Shown: positions 38,846 through 48,596, numbered from the stretch's first letter. The stretch: 64,000 nt of DNA from Candidatus Saccharimonadota bacterium (GCA_013289705.1 JABCZM010000003.1:62001-126000); one strand, 5' to 3'. Notes: a model not told the origin generated them from the letters alone. Program-made: numbers and translations.

Positions 38846-39097
38846 ATGAACTATACCTATAGTATTACTAGCAAAGGTCAAATCACCATTCCTAAGGAGT
38901 TCCGAGATAAGTTGGGGTTGGATAAAATCGGCAAGGCTAATCTTCGGATGAATGATATGGGTGAAATTGTCGTAAGCCCCCCCAAGGACTTGGCTGCAGT
39001 GCGTTCAATTTTAAGCACACCGTCTTTCAAAGACACTCCTTCCGAGAAAGAGCAGACTATCGGCTCGGCGTTAGCCAAGAAATATGGCATTCGTTGA
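38846..39097 (+). CDS. VapB-type antitoxin, AbrB fold
   Basis: 83 residues. NYTYSITSKGQITIPKEFRDKLG is the classical AbrB hairpin. ATG 38846 follows TTGACT-17-TATAAT by 7 nt, a consensus promoter giving a leaderless mRNA; another in-frame ATG (38837) overlaps the -10. It overlaps the toxin gene by 14 bases. Confidence 0.9.
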   Translation: MNYTYSITSKGQITIPKEFRDKLGLDKIGKANLRMNDMGEIVVSPPKDLAAVRSILSTPSFKDTPSEKEQTIGSALAKKYGIR

Positions 39098-39458
39098 TAC
39101 TAACGTGCTTTTACGATGGTTGCTAGGCGACCATAAGGAGCTTAGTCCCAAAGCAGAGGAGCTGATTAAGCATGCGACCCCTGCGACGCTACTTATAACA
39201 GATATCGTGGTGGCCGAAATAGTATACGTTTTGCGGAGTACTGGCCGAGACCGCGAACAGACAAGCGAGGCTCTCTTGCTACTCGAACGAACAGAGGCTT
39301 TTAGATATGAGAATAAGGACTTGATACTTGAAATAATCGGACTGCTGACTGAGCTAAAACTAGACTTTGCAGACTGTTACTTGCTCGCGCGTGCACGTCG
39401 TGAAAGCGTTGCGGTTGAGACATTCGATAAAGCGCTGGGCAAAGCGCTTACAAAATAA
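39084..39458 (+). CDS. VapC-type PIN-domain toxin
   Basis: 124 residues. Acidic residues D5 (AFVDTNVLLRWL), E (VVAEIVYVL), D (LDFADCYLLA) and D (ETFDKAL) are all present. Second of two VapBC modules within 2 kb. A terminator follows. Confidence 0.92.
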   Translation: MAFVDTNVLLRWLLGDHKELSPKAEELIKHATPATLLITDIVVAEIVYVLRSTGRDREQTSEALLLLERTEAFRYENKDLILEIIGLLTELKLDFADCYLLARARRESVAVETFDKALGKALTK

Positions 39459-39487
39459 CCATACAACCCGCCAAGTGCAAACGTAAT

Positions 39488-39515
39488 AAAAGACTCTTCT
39501 CTTGGAGTCTTTTTG
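39488..39515 (+). terminator. vapBC terminator
   Basis: AAAGACTC and GAGTCTTT around TTCTCTTG, then T-run. Confidence 0.7.
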
Positions 39516-39525
39516 TTTTATGAGT

Positions 39526-40479
39526 CTACGCCAGCTCCCTAACCTTCATGCCGAAGCGTAGAGCGTTTTCTTGAGCGGTTTTAATAATTTCATTCGTCGT
39601 ATCGGCGCTAATGCCAATTTCCTCACCGAGAACGATCAGTGATTGTCGGCCCAGCGTTCCATAGTGCTCACTATCTCGTTGTGGATGCGGACTTACTACA
39701 AGGCGAAGCAGGCCTGTGTAGGTATCAATACCATCCGTGCAGCCATTAACGTCACCAGTCGGTAAGAGGTTCTTGACTGCGGCTTCTTGTAGGCCAATTC
39801 TTAACGGCCCTCCGCCCAGTACAATTGCCGTTAAGTGATCATCCTCAATATCATGCCTGTAATTCTCTTCTGTCATTGTTGCGATTGGGTACTCTCCCGC
39901 TGCAAACGATTTTAGATAATCTTCGGGCGGTATCGTGCCGTAGTCAGCAAGAAGACGTACAAACACTCCTTGCCGTGCAGCTGCTGCTTTAACTGTCTCT
40001 GGCGTTGGCATACCTATCACTGCACCATCTTTAATCTTAAAACCGAGTGCTTCTCTAATTCTTTCGGTTCCCCGTACAAAATCCCACGTGTCAGCCTGGG
40101 TATCAACTGTCTGTCCGAACTCATTTCCAGAAACAATAATTTTACGTTCGTATCTTTCAGCAGCAGGAGCCTCAAGAGCCATTGCCACGACCTGGCTAAC
40201 TACCCTAAAACTACCTTCTGGCAAGCTATCAAGCTTGTGGGGCCAAAAGGAGGCAAATTCTGGATTGTTATCAATATCGCTGTATGGGCCGCTCTCTACT
40301 GGACGCTGGAAAGGATCAATCCCCACTGGCAAATTTGTGTATGAGATTAATCCCTGCCTATTAAGGACGCGCATAGTGCTGCTCGGATCCAATATCGCAG
40401 CCGCACCTAAGCCAATTGTATCTTTATCATTTAAAGGTACCTGATTTGGTGCCGTGTCTCTTTGGGTAAATTCAGTCAT
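39526..40479 (-). CDS. hypothetical protein, 317 residues
   Basis: Soluble protein with regular alpha/beta composition and no recognised motif. Glycine-rich LGGGPLRIGL near residue 215 and NGCTDGIDTYTGLLRLVVSPHPQ could form a ligand pocket. No signal peptide. No Shine-Dalgarno at ATG 40479. Convergent with the vapBC module. Confidence 0.7.
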   Translation of the reverse strand: MTEFTQRDTAPNQVPLNDKDTIGLGAAAILDPSSTMRVLNRQGLISYTNLPVGIDPFQRPVESGPYSDIDNNPEFASFWPHKLDSLPEGSFRVVSQVVAMALEAPAAERYERKIIVSGNEFGQTVDTQADTWDFVRGTERIREALGFKIKDGAVIGMPTPETVKAAAARQGVFVRLLADYGTIPPEDYLKSFAAGEYPIATMTEENYRHDIEDDHLTAIVLGGGPLRIGLQEAAVKNLLPTGDVNGCTDGIDTYTGLLRLVVSPHPQRDSEHYGTLGRQSLIVLGEEIGISADTTNEIIKTAQENALRFGMKVRELA

Positions 40480-40569
40480 GTTTGCTTACTTTACGTATAA
40501 AAGCATTCTATCATTCTTTAGTCAATTTTGAGGTTGATCTAATCAATATTTTATGATATTATTAGCCTT

Positions 40570-41589
40570 ATGTCAAGTCCTGAATCTCCTAATCCTGCGG
40601 GCCAGATTCCAGAGCATCTTTTACAATATCCGGTTGAAAAAAGTGATGGTGGGCTAGATCCGCTAATTCATAATCCGGATATTGCGCGGGAGGTTGCTGC
40701 GGCACTGCAGCCCATGGCCGACCAGGTGATTGAAGAAATTACTGCTTCTCGGCAGCGAGGCGAATTATCCCCTAATCGGCAGTACGCCTTATTGGAAGGA
40801 CCAAAGAAACGCGCAATTACGCTTGAGCAAGCACACTACAAACAACACGGCACAACTAAAAGTGAGGTCAGATATGTACTCAGATCGATGGTAACAGATG
40901 GACTTGCGGCAATAGAAGATGAGCTTGCAAGTACCCCTACGGCCGAACGACAAGAAGAGCTTACTGCCCGTATAGTACAGCTTGCGTGGTTAAGCCCAAT
41001 TGTCCTACTGAGGAAAAAGCAACACGAGGCAAGGCTCGAAAAGATGAGCCAAGAGGATAACATAAGGCAAGAAGGAAGCGATAAAAAGCAACGTTTCAAA
41101 AACCAGGTTAGCGAGGTTTTAGAATCTGGTATCGATACCGAAAAAGCCGTGTGTGAAATAATATTTGATACGGTCGATAACGGGCAGTCGCTGCCCAAGC
41201 TAAAGGATCCAGCAAAGCTCCTCAAAATTACGGATACCCTGCCCCATAAAGAACTACTATATAAAAAGTTAGGACTAGAAGAAGTCGTGGAAACGATACT
41301 GCCCGACAATTATGGCAACCTCGACGCATTTGCTAACGGGCGTTCACTTGACGACCCACTGTTTGGTAACGTATATAAAAGCCAAGCAGAAAAAAATAGG
41401 AAAAATGCAATCCAGTACAACGATACGTTAAAAGCGATACAGCCACTAACGGTTGGTGAACTAAAAGAATACATGGCAGCAATGAAAGAGTATAAAGACA
41501 TTCGAGCTGTACCCGTCAAAAGACTGCTCAACCTTGCCATGGCAGGACTATATGTTAGCCTCGCGGAGGCGAACGCCGCCTCGGAGTAG
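40570..41589 (+). CDS. hypothetical helical protein, 339 residues
   Basis: Strongly charged and mostly helical. A Lys/Glu-rich coiled-coil-like part spans about 145-185 (LRKKQHEARLEKMSQEDN). No membrane segment or signal. Promoter TTGATC-17-TATTAT ends 7 nt before the ATG, one of the clearest leaderless cases. No family recognised. Confidence 0.75.
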   Translation: MSSPESPNPAGQIPEHLLQYPVEKSDGGLDPLIHNPDIAREVAAALQPMADQVIEEITASRQRGELSPNRQYALLEGPKKRAITLEQAHYKQHGTTKSEVRYVLRSMVTDGLAAIEDELASTPTAERQEELTARIVQLAWLSPIVLLRKKQHEARLEKMSQEDNIRQEGSDKKQRFKNQVSEVLESGIDTEKAVCEIIFDTVDNGQSLPKLKDPAKLLKITDTLPHKELLYKKLGLEEVVETILPDNYGNLDAFANGRSLDDPLFGNVYKSQAEKNRKNAIQYNDTLKAIQPLTVGELKEYMAAMKEYKDIRAVPVKRLLNLAMAGLYVSLAEANAASE

Positions 41590-41717
41590 TAGCAATGGGC
41601 TGCTCGTATGTACAACGCGGTACTTACAATAGTTAAAGATACAGTGTAGACGAACAGCTCGTTTTAGTTTTGGCCATATGGGGGCGGGCGTGTATGATAG
41701 GAACTTAAGGAAAGTAT

Positions 41718-42308
41718 ATGTCTGCAGTTGCCCCTTTACCCGTTCTTGCCATACCTCAGTTTTCGGCTGAGCATATCGACATGGCGTTAGTGATGGCTCA
41801 GACAGCCCCAGATGAGTTTCGCCGTGCCCAACTGTTGACGATGTCGACACTCAATCATCCTTTGAAGGCATTCTTTGAGGCTAAGATTGGCGCATTCGGT
41901 GCACGTGGCGAGAGCGAAGCATGTGACCGGTGGATGGCAGGCTATGCTATTGGACATAGTGCCTTGCGGAGCGCTGCTCCCGACGAAACACCACTGCCGA
42001 AGCGCACGACCGACGAACTACACAGCTTTGCGCTGTTTATTCACCGTAACCCCCTTGCACTCAGTAATCTTATTGCGCAAGATTACGAAGCCCACCCTAC
42101 TATTCCAGCCCTGCTTGGAAAGGTCGAAGAATTTAATGACGGAGATACTGCTGGAGCACGCTTTATACTCGGTGCCTACGGACGATGGGCAAACCCCAAC
42201 CGTCCAGCCCTAGACCTTCCTTTCGTAGCAGAGCCAACCGTACCAAATGGCCTCAGACGGTCTCGGCAGAAACAAGTATTCGCCCCTCTCCGCCAACGGT
42301 CACATTAA
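41718..42308 (+). CDS. hypothetical protein, 196 residues
   Basis: Soluble, helical, ending in a basic tail (RRSRQKQVFAPLRQRSH). Shine-Dalgarno AAGGAAAG 7 nt before the ATG and TATGAT upstream. Its last 56 bases overlap the 3' end of the convergent gene 42253-44085, so an antisense interaction between the mRNAs is possible. No family recognised. Confidence 0.65.
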   Translation: MSAVAPLPVLAIPQFSAEHIDMALVMAQTAPDEFRRAQLLTMSTLNHPLKAFFEAKIGAFGARGESEACDRWMAGYAIGHSALRSAAPDETPLPKRTTDELHSFALFIHRNPLALSNLIAQDYEAHPTIPALLGKVEEFNDGDTAGARFILGAYGRWANPNRPALDLPFVAEPTVPNGLRRSRQKQVFAPLRQRSH

Positions 42309-44085
42309 GACTCTGACGAGGTATTGCTAGTTCCACGAATCGAGACAATGTAATGCCGCCAACATTGTGGCCAAACTGCTGTTCACGCACTACGCGTTCC
42401 GGAATCTCCGACCCTGCGGTAGCGACTTGATCTTCTGGGTTATCAAACGCAAACGGAGTTAGTCGCAGAAAAGCCCAGCCTCCATCATCACCTTTTGTGA
42501 ATAACGCGCCTTTGGGCAATCGAACACCATTGAAAACCATCGACTCGATGCTTAAATACGAGGTATTCGTACCTAATCTTTTCTGGAGAAAATTTATACC
42601 ATCTTCGGCCACAGCTTGTAAACTTTTGGATTGCTCGACCATCTGACGCCGACCGACTTTCACCAGTGTAGCTTCGTTTGCTGATTTTATAAAATAGCCC
42701 GCCACATCACCGCAAGCACCTGTGCTGAACTCAACCTTATTACTCGTTACGGGGAGGCTAGTTTCTAATGGTGTACCCGATGGACGAACTAAGGCATCAT
42801 CAATCATGCCCAGCAAAGTCCCGGCAGCCTTTCCGTCAGCATCATGAAGACTAGCCTGCCACATAGTACGAACAATTGCCTCTGCGGTGACTGCATCGGC
42901 CGATTCCATGCCAGCACTGTCATCAAGTGCATCGTGGACATGTGATGATAATGATCTCGCACCGTCGAACTTGCCTTGCGAAATCTTCTGAGCCAAAGCA
43001 TCACCAAACATAGTTTCGTCGTATGGCGCAAACAGGTTGCTCAGCCGCAATCGCTCAGGACGATCAATGCCCTTGGCAAGTTCCCGAGTCATTTCGGTAT
43101 AGACTGAACCCATTGAGTTTTCGGCGTGTGGCGACATCATATTTGCCTGCATCCGAGGACTAAACATAAGACCTGCTGCATCTAAAACCGCCGAAAGCTC
43201 TGCTGCACAAACAGTTTCTATGAACGGAACCGCTTGGTGTTCACGATTATTTGGTTTCGATGCAGCCTCAACATAAAAATAACTGGGGTTCTGTGTGGCT
43301 TCATAGTAACAATTACCTGTTTGCTTATCGGTAACCAGGCGACGTATTGTGCCCTTGCCCCACGTAAGAATTGTTTCGTTATCTGTCTCGGTTAGTTCTA
43401 GCTCTACGCCGTGTTTGCCAGCCAGCACATCGACCAAGACTTTGGCTTGATCGGGCTCGGATTGCATTGGCAGGCGTAGATAGCTGGCGGCGCCAATATC
43501 TTCTAAGAACGCCAACGAACCCAACGGATCAATCGCTGGATCAAAGCTGGTGGTCCGAAAACTTGCTGGCACATCTGGTGATGCTTTGAGAGCAATTTGT
43601 GCCTGCTGCATAGCCTGATGCGCTGGTGATGCGGCAAAGCGCTGTGAAACTGCATCGCGGAACATGCCCTGTGGGAGATCGTAATCTCCCGTTACTTTTG
43701 GGCTGGAAGCTGGTGAAGCAACACGGAACTTAAGCCTGTCCCGCATAGCACTCATTTCGAAGGAAGTATCACCGACTGTAAACGTCTTCACAATGCGTGA
43801 TTCATCCGCCTCAAGATCATTTTTGCCAGCTTCAATAACTTCGCGGGGTTCCAATCCAACAGCCTCGCAGCCAATGAGTTCATTAGCATACGAACTCATG
43901 CCATACATAGTGTAGCTACTGCCATCATTTTTGATTGAGGCTAGCATGACATCTGGATACTTAATCCTATCTTTTTCAAACGCGCCCAATAGTTGCTCAT
44001 TTGAGGCCTGCACTGCCAGATTGTATCTGCCGTCTTGCAGTGCTGCTAGATTATCAATACCAGTGTTCAGTGCTTCGGCGGTCAT
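42253..44085 (-). CDS. large hypothetical protein, 610 residues
   Basis: Soluble, no signal peptide, few Cys, no P-loop or known enzyme motif. Composition is that of a globular multi-domain protein. A weak promoter (TTGACA, 17 nt, GCTAGT) would end 5 nt before the ATG. It diverges from 44440-45417, with two related operator-like sites between them; the products may be coregulated. No family recognised. Confidence 0.75.
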   Translation of the reverse strand: MTAEALNTGIDNLAALQDGRYNLAVQASNEQLLGAFEKDRIKYPDVMLASIKNDGSSYTMYGMSSYANELIGCEAVGLEPREVIEAGKNDLEADESRIVKTFTVGDTSFEMSAMRDRLKFRVASPASSPKVTGDYDLPQGMFRDAVSQRFAASPAHQAMQQAQIALKASPDVPASFRTTSFDPAIDPLGSLAFLEDIGAASYLRLPMQSEPDQAKVLVDVLAGKHGVELELTETDNETILTWGKGTIRRLVTDKQTGNCYYEATQNPSYFYVEAASKPNNREHQAVPFIETVCAAELSAVLDAAGLMFSPRMQANMMSPHAENSMGSVYTEMTRELAKGIDRPERLRLSNLFAPYDETMFGDALAQKISQGKFDGARSLSSHVHDALDDSAGMESADAVTAEAIVRTMWQASLHDADGKAAGTLLGMIDDALVRPSGTPLETSLPVTSNKVEFSTGACGDVAGYFIKSANEATLVKVGRRQMVEQSKSLQAVAEDGINFLQKRLGTNTSYLSIESMVFNGVRLPKGALFTKGDDGGWAFLRLTPFAFDNPEDQVATAGSEIPERVVREQQFGHNVGGITLSRFVELAIPRQSLNVTVGGEGRILVSAETV

Positions 44086-44191
44086 CAGGCACTAGCCTTG
44101 GCCATGCGCAACTTGTCAAAATTGTCGCTAATCTGGATTAAAAGAATATATTTCATCGAACTTTTTGTTTTTAAAGGTTATGTTATAAACA

Positions 44192-44211
44192 TTAGCATTA
44201 TATTTGCTCTA
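44192..44211. promoter_or_regulatory. imperfect relative of the 44372 operator
   Basis: TTAGCATTATATTTGCTCTA shares TAGCA and ATATTTGCT with the perfect palindrome 180 bp away, with one extra central base. Confidence 0.35.
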
Positions 44212-44364
44212 AGTCAATTTAAGCGTTCTAATATTAGGCTCTGGGTGTGGAGTATGCTGGCCGTGCAACGATTTCTGCAGACACAGCGACAAAAACTTGC
44301 TGAAGAATCAGTGCCGACTCCGGAAATCTGACTTTTAGCCCCCTTATATTTAAGTGTACTTGAG

Positions 44365-44393
44365 TTGACAAAATAGCAAATATTTGCTATTGT
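44365..44393 (+). promoter_or_regulatory. promoter with embedded 20-bp perfect palindromic operator
   Basis: TTGACA (44365-44370), 17-nt spacer, TATTGT (44388-44393). The spacer and start of the -10 are the perfect palindrome AATAGCAAATATTTGCTATT (44372-44391), so a dimeric repressor bound here would block RNA polymerase. The RNA would start near 44400. Confidence 0.65.
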
Positions 44394-44439
44394 TTATATT
44401 CAGAAGTACCTAAAAAACTAAAAAAGAAATTAACAAAAA

Positions 44440-45417
44440 ATGACCGCACCAGCACCGGCCGAAGCAATACCCCACGGTTTGACCCCTGAACAGCAATTAC
44501 TGCTTACCAACGGCATGGATCCATCCATGATGGCGATGGCGCAAGTAGGTACATACGATCCTTCACAGCTTGGTGGCGAAAATTATACAGTCGGTACCCA
44601 AGGCTATTACGAAACCGGAACACCCCTTGCAGCTCCCAATGAATCAACGGAAGCTACTCAGCAAGCAGCCGAAACATCCTTAGTTTGGGCCGAAACTAAA
44701 GCGCTAGAAAATGCCCGTAAGGATGGATCAAATGTGTTTGCGGCAACCGAGGCTGCGCAGCATGATAAAGACGTTGCACGTGCACGGCATGCCATCGAAG
44801 AAGCGCTTGGTGCTCCCATCACAAAAGACGTCGAAGAGACAGCCGTAAAGTCGGCTATTGATCAAAGTGCCTACAACACAAATCGTAGAGATAGCATTGC
44901 CCACGCTGTTGCTAGTGGTAACTCGCCCGTTAAGGAGCTAGCTGCTAATCTGCCAGTTAGTGGCAAATTAAAACAGTCGAGCGAAGGGCTGAAGCAACTG
45001 GGTGATCTGGAAGAAACATTTAATGGCAAGATTTCTACGCTCGTGGAAAACGTATCGGAAGACACCAAACGCACACTTGGTGATATCGGTATTAGCGAAA
45101 AATCAGGCGACCTTAACTCTCGTATTATTGAAATCGCTGGTGCAAAGTTAGCCACCACGTCGGAAGCCATGAAAGCCGAAAAGCAAGCCGTTGGTGAAGA
45201 TGTTATCGACGCACTGGCCAGTAACAAGCCTAGAATGAAAGACCGCGATCGCGAAGATTTAATTAAACAACTTGAGGAACACGATCCGAAAGCACTCCGT
45301 GGAATTGCCTATGCTGTTGCCCTGCGCAGACGCGGTGGTTCACTGCACGCTCCAACCAGCCGCCAAGCTGGTAAAGATGTCATGGCTTTAAACGGCGAAA
45401 TGCCCAAAGCTGCTTAG
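44440..45417 (+). CDS. hypothetical helical protein, 325 residues
   Basis: The N-terminus is polar and low-complexity (PAPAEAIPHGLTPEQQ). The rest is Ala/Glu/Lys-rich helix, with a possible coiled coil at 80-130, and a basic C-terminus (RRRGGSLHAPTSRQAGKD). No Cys, no membrane segment. About 40-nt A-rich leader without Shine-Dalgarno. The only gene here with a clear operator, so it is probably tightly controlled. Unknown family. Confidence 0.7.
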   Translation: MTAPAPAEAIPHGLTPEQQLLLTNGMDPSMMAMAQVGTYDPSQLGGENYTVGTQGYYETGTPLAAPNESTEATQQAAETSLVWAETKALENARKDGSNVFAATEAAQHDKDVARARHAIEEALGAPITKDVEETAVKSAIDQSAYNTNRRDSIAHAVASGNSPVKELAANLPVSGKLKQSSEGLKQLGDLEETFNGKISTLVENVSEDTKRTLGDIGISEKSGDLNSRIIEIAGAKLATTSEAMKAEKQAVGEDVIDALASNKPRMKDRDREDLIKQLEEHDPKALRGIAYAVALRRRGGSLHAPTSRQAGKDVMALNGEMPKAA

Positions 45418-45471
45418 TCAAAATAGCCCTCTGGGCTGATGGCTGGCAGTAAGAGCGTATACTTGAGTTAT

Positions 45472-46824
45472 ATGGGGAAACAGCAACGATTGGTGCTTGT
45501 GGTTAGTATTCTGGCATCGTTTGTGGGTGCGTTGGACGGTTTTATTGTCAATATTGCACTGCCCACGATTAGCCGTAATCTTGGCGGTGGGCTGGTGGTG
45601 CAACAATGGGTGGTTGATGCCTACCTTTTGACACTTGGGTCGCTAATTTTGATTGCTGGCTCGTTGTCTGATCTGTTTGGGCGCAAACGAGTGCTGTGGT
45701 TTGGGCTTGTTTGGTTTGGGATTACGTCGCTCCTGTGTGCGGCAGCACCGAATGGCACGGCACTTATTATTGCTCGCGGGTTACAAGGTATTGCCGGAGC
45801 ACTGCTGGTACCAAGTTCACTGGCAATGATTATATCGGCTTTTTCGGGCGCTGCGCAAAGTAAAGCCATTGGTATTTGGACGGCTTGGTTTAGTATCGCC
45901 GCGCTTACGGGGCCGCTCTTGGGCGGGCTGATTATTTCGATTTCGTCGTGGCGTTGGATTTTTGCTATAAACGTCTTTCCGATTGCTATAACACTGTGGC
46001 TGATGCGATCACTTGAGCAGCCTGAACGTGTTAAATCTGGTGTTAGAGTGGACTTTTTGGGCGCCAGCTTATGTGCACTTGGCTTGGGCGGTTCGGTATT
46101 TGCACTGATTGAACAAGCCCATTATGGTTGGGCAAGCCCAGTTATATACGTGCCATTTATGCTTGGAGTGTTGGTGTTGGCAGCCTTTATTCGTTACGAA
46201 AGTACTCATATAAACCCGATGTTGCCGCTTTCGTTGTTCAAGGTACGTAATTTCTACGTTGGCAACGTGGCGACTGCAGCAATTTATGGTGGGCTGTCGA
46301 TGTCGACCTTTTTGATTGTTATAACTTTGCAGCAAGTTGGTGGCTACAATGCACTAGAATCGGGACTTGCACTGTTGCCAGTGACAGCTATTATGTTTCT
46401 GTTATCCTCACGATTTGGCGCATTGGCAGGCCGATTTGGACCACGATTTTTCATGGCCAGTGGACCGATGATTGCGAGCATCGGATTCTTGCTGATGCTA
46501 CGTGTGCAATCGCATGTTGGATACGTTTCGCAGCTACTGCCTGGCGTGCTACTGTTTGCACTTGGGTTGTCAATGACCGTTGCTCCACTCACCTCTGCGA
46601 TCTTAAGTGCTATTGATAGCAAGCAAGCTGGTATTGCGTCGGCCGTTAACAACGCCGTTTCAAGGATTGCGGGGCTAATTGCCGTTGCAGCGCTTGGCTT
46701 ATTAACCGGGAGCAAACTGAGTATTGATGGGTTTCACAAAGGCATCTTTGCATCGGCGGGCTTATTGCTGGTTGGTGGCATTATTTCTGCGATCGGCATT
46801 CAAAACACCAAAAAGCAGACTTAG
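45472..46824 (+). CDS. MFS multidrug efflux transporter (DHA2, 14-helix type)
   Basis: About 450 residues. Starts at 45472 (8 nt after TATACT); an ATG at 45439 would lie upstream of the promoter. MFS motif A GSLSDLFGRKRV between helices 2 and 3, motif C GPLLGGLI in helix 5 (antiporter signature), and D in ALDGFIVNIALPTI of helix 1 as in EmrB/QacA relatives. It likely exports drugs or lipophilic compounds in exchange for protons. Confidence 0.88.
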   Translation: MGKQQRLVLVVSILASFVGALDGFIVNIALPTISRNLGGGLVVQQWVVDAYLLTLGSLILIAGSLSDLFGRKRVLWFGLVWFGITSLLCAAAPNGTALIIARGLQGIAGALLVPSSLAMIISAFSGAAQSKAIGIWTAWFSIAALTGPLLGGLIISISSWRWIFAINVFPIAITLWLMRSLEQPERVKSGVRVDFLGASLCALGLGGSVFALIEQAHYGWASPVIYVPFMLGVLVLAAFIRYESTHINPMLPLSLFKVRNFYVGNVATAAIYGGLSMSTFLIVITLQQVGGYNALESGLALLPVTAIMFLLSSRFGALAGRFGPRFFMASGPMIASIGFLLMLRVQSHVGYVSQLLPGVLLFALGLSMTVAPLTSAILSAIDSKQAGIASAVNNAVSRIAGLIAVAALGLLTGSKLSIDGFHKGIFASAGLLLVGGIISAIGIQNTKKQT

Positions 46825-46846
46825 GCAGAGATAAAAATTCAGTTAC

Positions 46847-47983
46847 CTACTGGGTATTGATACGAATATAGGTGTGTGGCTTTTGCTTGGCTTTGAGCGG
46901 GTTTACATATTGGTTGATGTTCTGGAAATTGAACACGATATGTGCGGCGTGCACTTTGCCGCCAGTAACGTCGATAACTTTATCGATTTCGAGTGCGTAA
47001 CCGGTGTTGATTATGGTTGAAGATTGGCCAGGCTTAAGTTTGAACAGTACGTCGAGCACGCGCGGATCGATGTCGTGATTAGTGCGATCAAGCTGTATGC
47101 CATAATCACCACCGTTGGCCTTGGTAGATAAATCGTCAGAGACAGTCGAAGCTAGCTTTGCAAAGTCCGCACCGGCTCCCACCTGGGTGAGCGCGTTCTG
47201 GGCACGAGTTTGGGTACCGATGTCGAGTGCTGCTACCGTCTTCTGCGATAGGAGCTGCTGCTTAAGTTCACGCTGAAAATCTTTGACCGTCCAACCCCAA
47301 AATTCACTGAGCACGTTTTTAAAAACTTGATCACTACTGCCCAAACGGTTTTCGGAGCGAACCAGGTTTACTTCGCTGGTGACTTCATTGTCACTAACCG
47401 TAACATGGTTTTTTGAAGCCAGCTGTTTGATGTAGGCGTCTTGAATTACCTGATTGAGCGCGTCTTGTTCAAGCTTGGCCAGGTGTTTTTTACCGGCTTT
47501 GGTGCTGAAATCTTCCTTTTGCTGTACTTGATAGTAATGGACTGAGTGGCGTAGTTCGAACAGGTAACTTTCGTATGACACCCAGGCTGGTCCGGCCTTG
47601 GCAACGGGGAACGGAATGACTTGCGTCACGCCATACATGAAGGTTGAGGTTGATTGGAATTTATACAGCTGCAGCGTACAGAAGGTGAAAAAGAGCACGA
47701 CGGCAGCAATGAGGAGACCACTTGTAATAACCACCACGCGGCGCTTGGAGTGGCTGAGTGGATAGATGTACTTGCGGGCGCTGGATAAGACTTCTTCGCG
47801 GTGTTCGGCGACGGTTTCGTTGGTAATACGCGGCAAATTCTGGATGGCTTCGACGAGCTTGGCGTCGGCTTGCTTCTGACGACCGCGCAACCGCGAGGGC
47901 ATACTTAATTTGGGAACCTTTTTTGGTACCTTAAACTTAGGAATTGCGAGTTTGGCTATTTTAGATTTCTTCTTCATTGTCAT
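46847..47983 (-). CDS. membrane-anchored peptidyl-prolyl isomerase (SurA/PrsA-like)
   Basis: About 378 residues. Start 47983 overlaps the upstream gene by 23 bases; a longer frame to 48055 reads through that gene. A very basic cytoplasmic N-terminus (KKKSKIAKLAIPKFKVPKK) precedes a membrane helix (VVVITSGLLIAAVVLFFTF). Then a SurA_N-like helical chaperone domain (ALNQVIQDAYIKQLA...RELKQQLLSQ) and a parvulin domain (DFAKLASTVSDDLSTKANGGDYG). It folds exported proteins outside the membrane, plausibly pilins and surface repeat proteins. Confidence 0.85.
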   Translation of the reverse strand: MTMKKKSKIAKLAIPKFKVPKKVPKLSMPSRLRGRQKQADAKLVEAIQNLPRITNETVAEHREEVLSSARKYIYPLSHSKRRVVVITSGLLIAAVVLFFTFCTLQLYKFQSTSTFMYGVTQVIPFPVAKAGPAWVSYESYLFELRHSVHYYQVQQKEDFSTKAGKKHLAKLEQDALNQVIQDAYIKQLASKNHVTVSDNEVTSEVNLVRSENRLGSSDQVFKNVLSEFWGWTVKDFQRELKQQLLSQKTVAALDIGTQTRAQNALTQVGAGADFAKLASTVSDDLSTKANGGDYGIQLDRTNHDIDPRVLDVLFKLKPGQSSTIINTGYALEIDKVIDVTGGKVHAAHIVFNFQNINQYVNPLKAKQKPHTYIRINTQ

Positions 47984-48560
47984 CGTTAGCAATTGTGCCG
48001 CTGGCAGCAGGTGCAGGCTGCGTGGTAGTGATTCCCTGCTCGCGCAAGATACCAATAATCTTCTTCTGGATCTTGGCCGGATGATGCACGTCGTGAATCA
48101 CCAAGTCTCCCACGTAGGTTTGCATCATTATTGTACCAAATCCTAGCAGTGTTTCCTGCAATCCGGCAATTTGATAGTTTACCATTTGGATTTGATTGAG
48201 CGCCATATCGACCACACTGCGGTTGAATAGCCCCTTTTGGGTAATCTGCAGCAGGCGCTGATCGGTAATAATAAACACACTAAAATACCAGCTAATATAC
48301 CAGGGTGCAAAGATTAAGCTACCGATGACAATGCTGCCCAAGAGGCTTAGGCCAAACATGGTCATGCTGGGTGGGTTGTTTGGCTGGGTATAGGTAAGAA
48401 CCACGGTATAAAGCGGGCCTATTAGCCAAGCGGCCATGCCGAAAATCAGGCCTTTACGCATTACTACTGGATGTTTACGAAACACAAACAGTACTTCTTC
48501 GTCGTCGAACTGATCATTAAAATATTTGTGAGGCTTGCCGGCAGTTTGTTTTTTTGGCAT
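47961..48560 (-). CDS. bacterial PH-domain membrane protein
   Basis: 199 residues. Two membrane segments (near 36-58 and 74-96) precede a bPH2-type domain (FSVFIITDQRLLQITQKGLFNRSVVDMALNQIQMVNYQ), as in YdbS-like proteins. TACAAT ends 6 nt before the ATG (leaderless). It overlaps the isomerase gene, suggesting a joint role at the cell envelope. Confidence 0.82.
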   Translation of the reverse strand: MPKKQTAGKPHKYFNDQFDDEEVLFVFRKHPVVMRKGLIFGMAAWLIGPLYTVVLTYTQPNNPPSMTMFGLSLLGSIVIGSLIFAPWYISWYFSVFIITDQRLLQITQKGLFNRSVVDMALNQIQMVNYQIAGLQETLLGFGTIMMQTYVGDLVIHDVHHPAKIQKKIIGILREQGITTTQPAPAASGTIANDDNEEEI

Positions 48561-48596
48561 AAGCGTATTGTACCCTTCCTACCCACCGGTGTAAAA

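Noticed and set aside
44098-44331. 77-residue ORF in the divergent promoter region
   Set aside because: It spans the operator-like sites and the promoter region of the 42253-44085 gene; only its last ~25 residues look protein-like and no start signal supports them.
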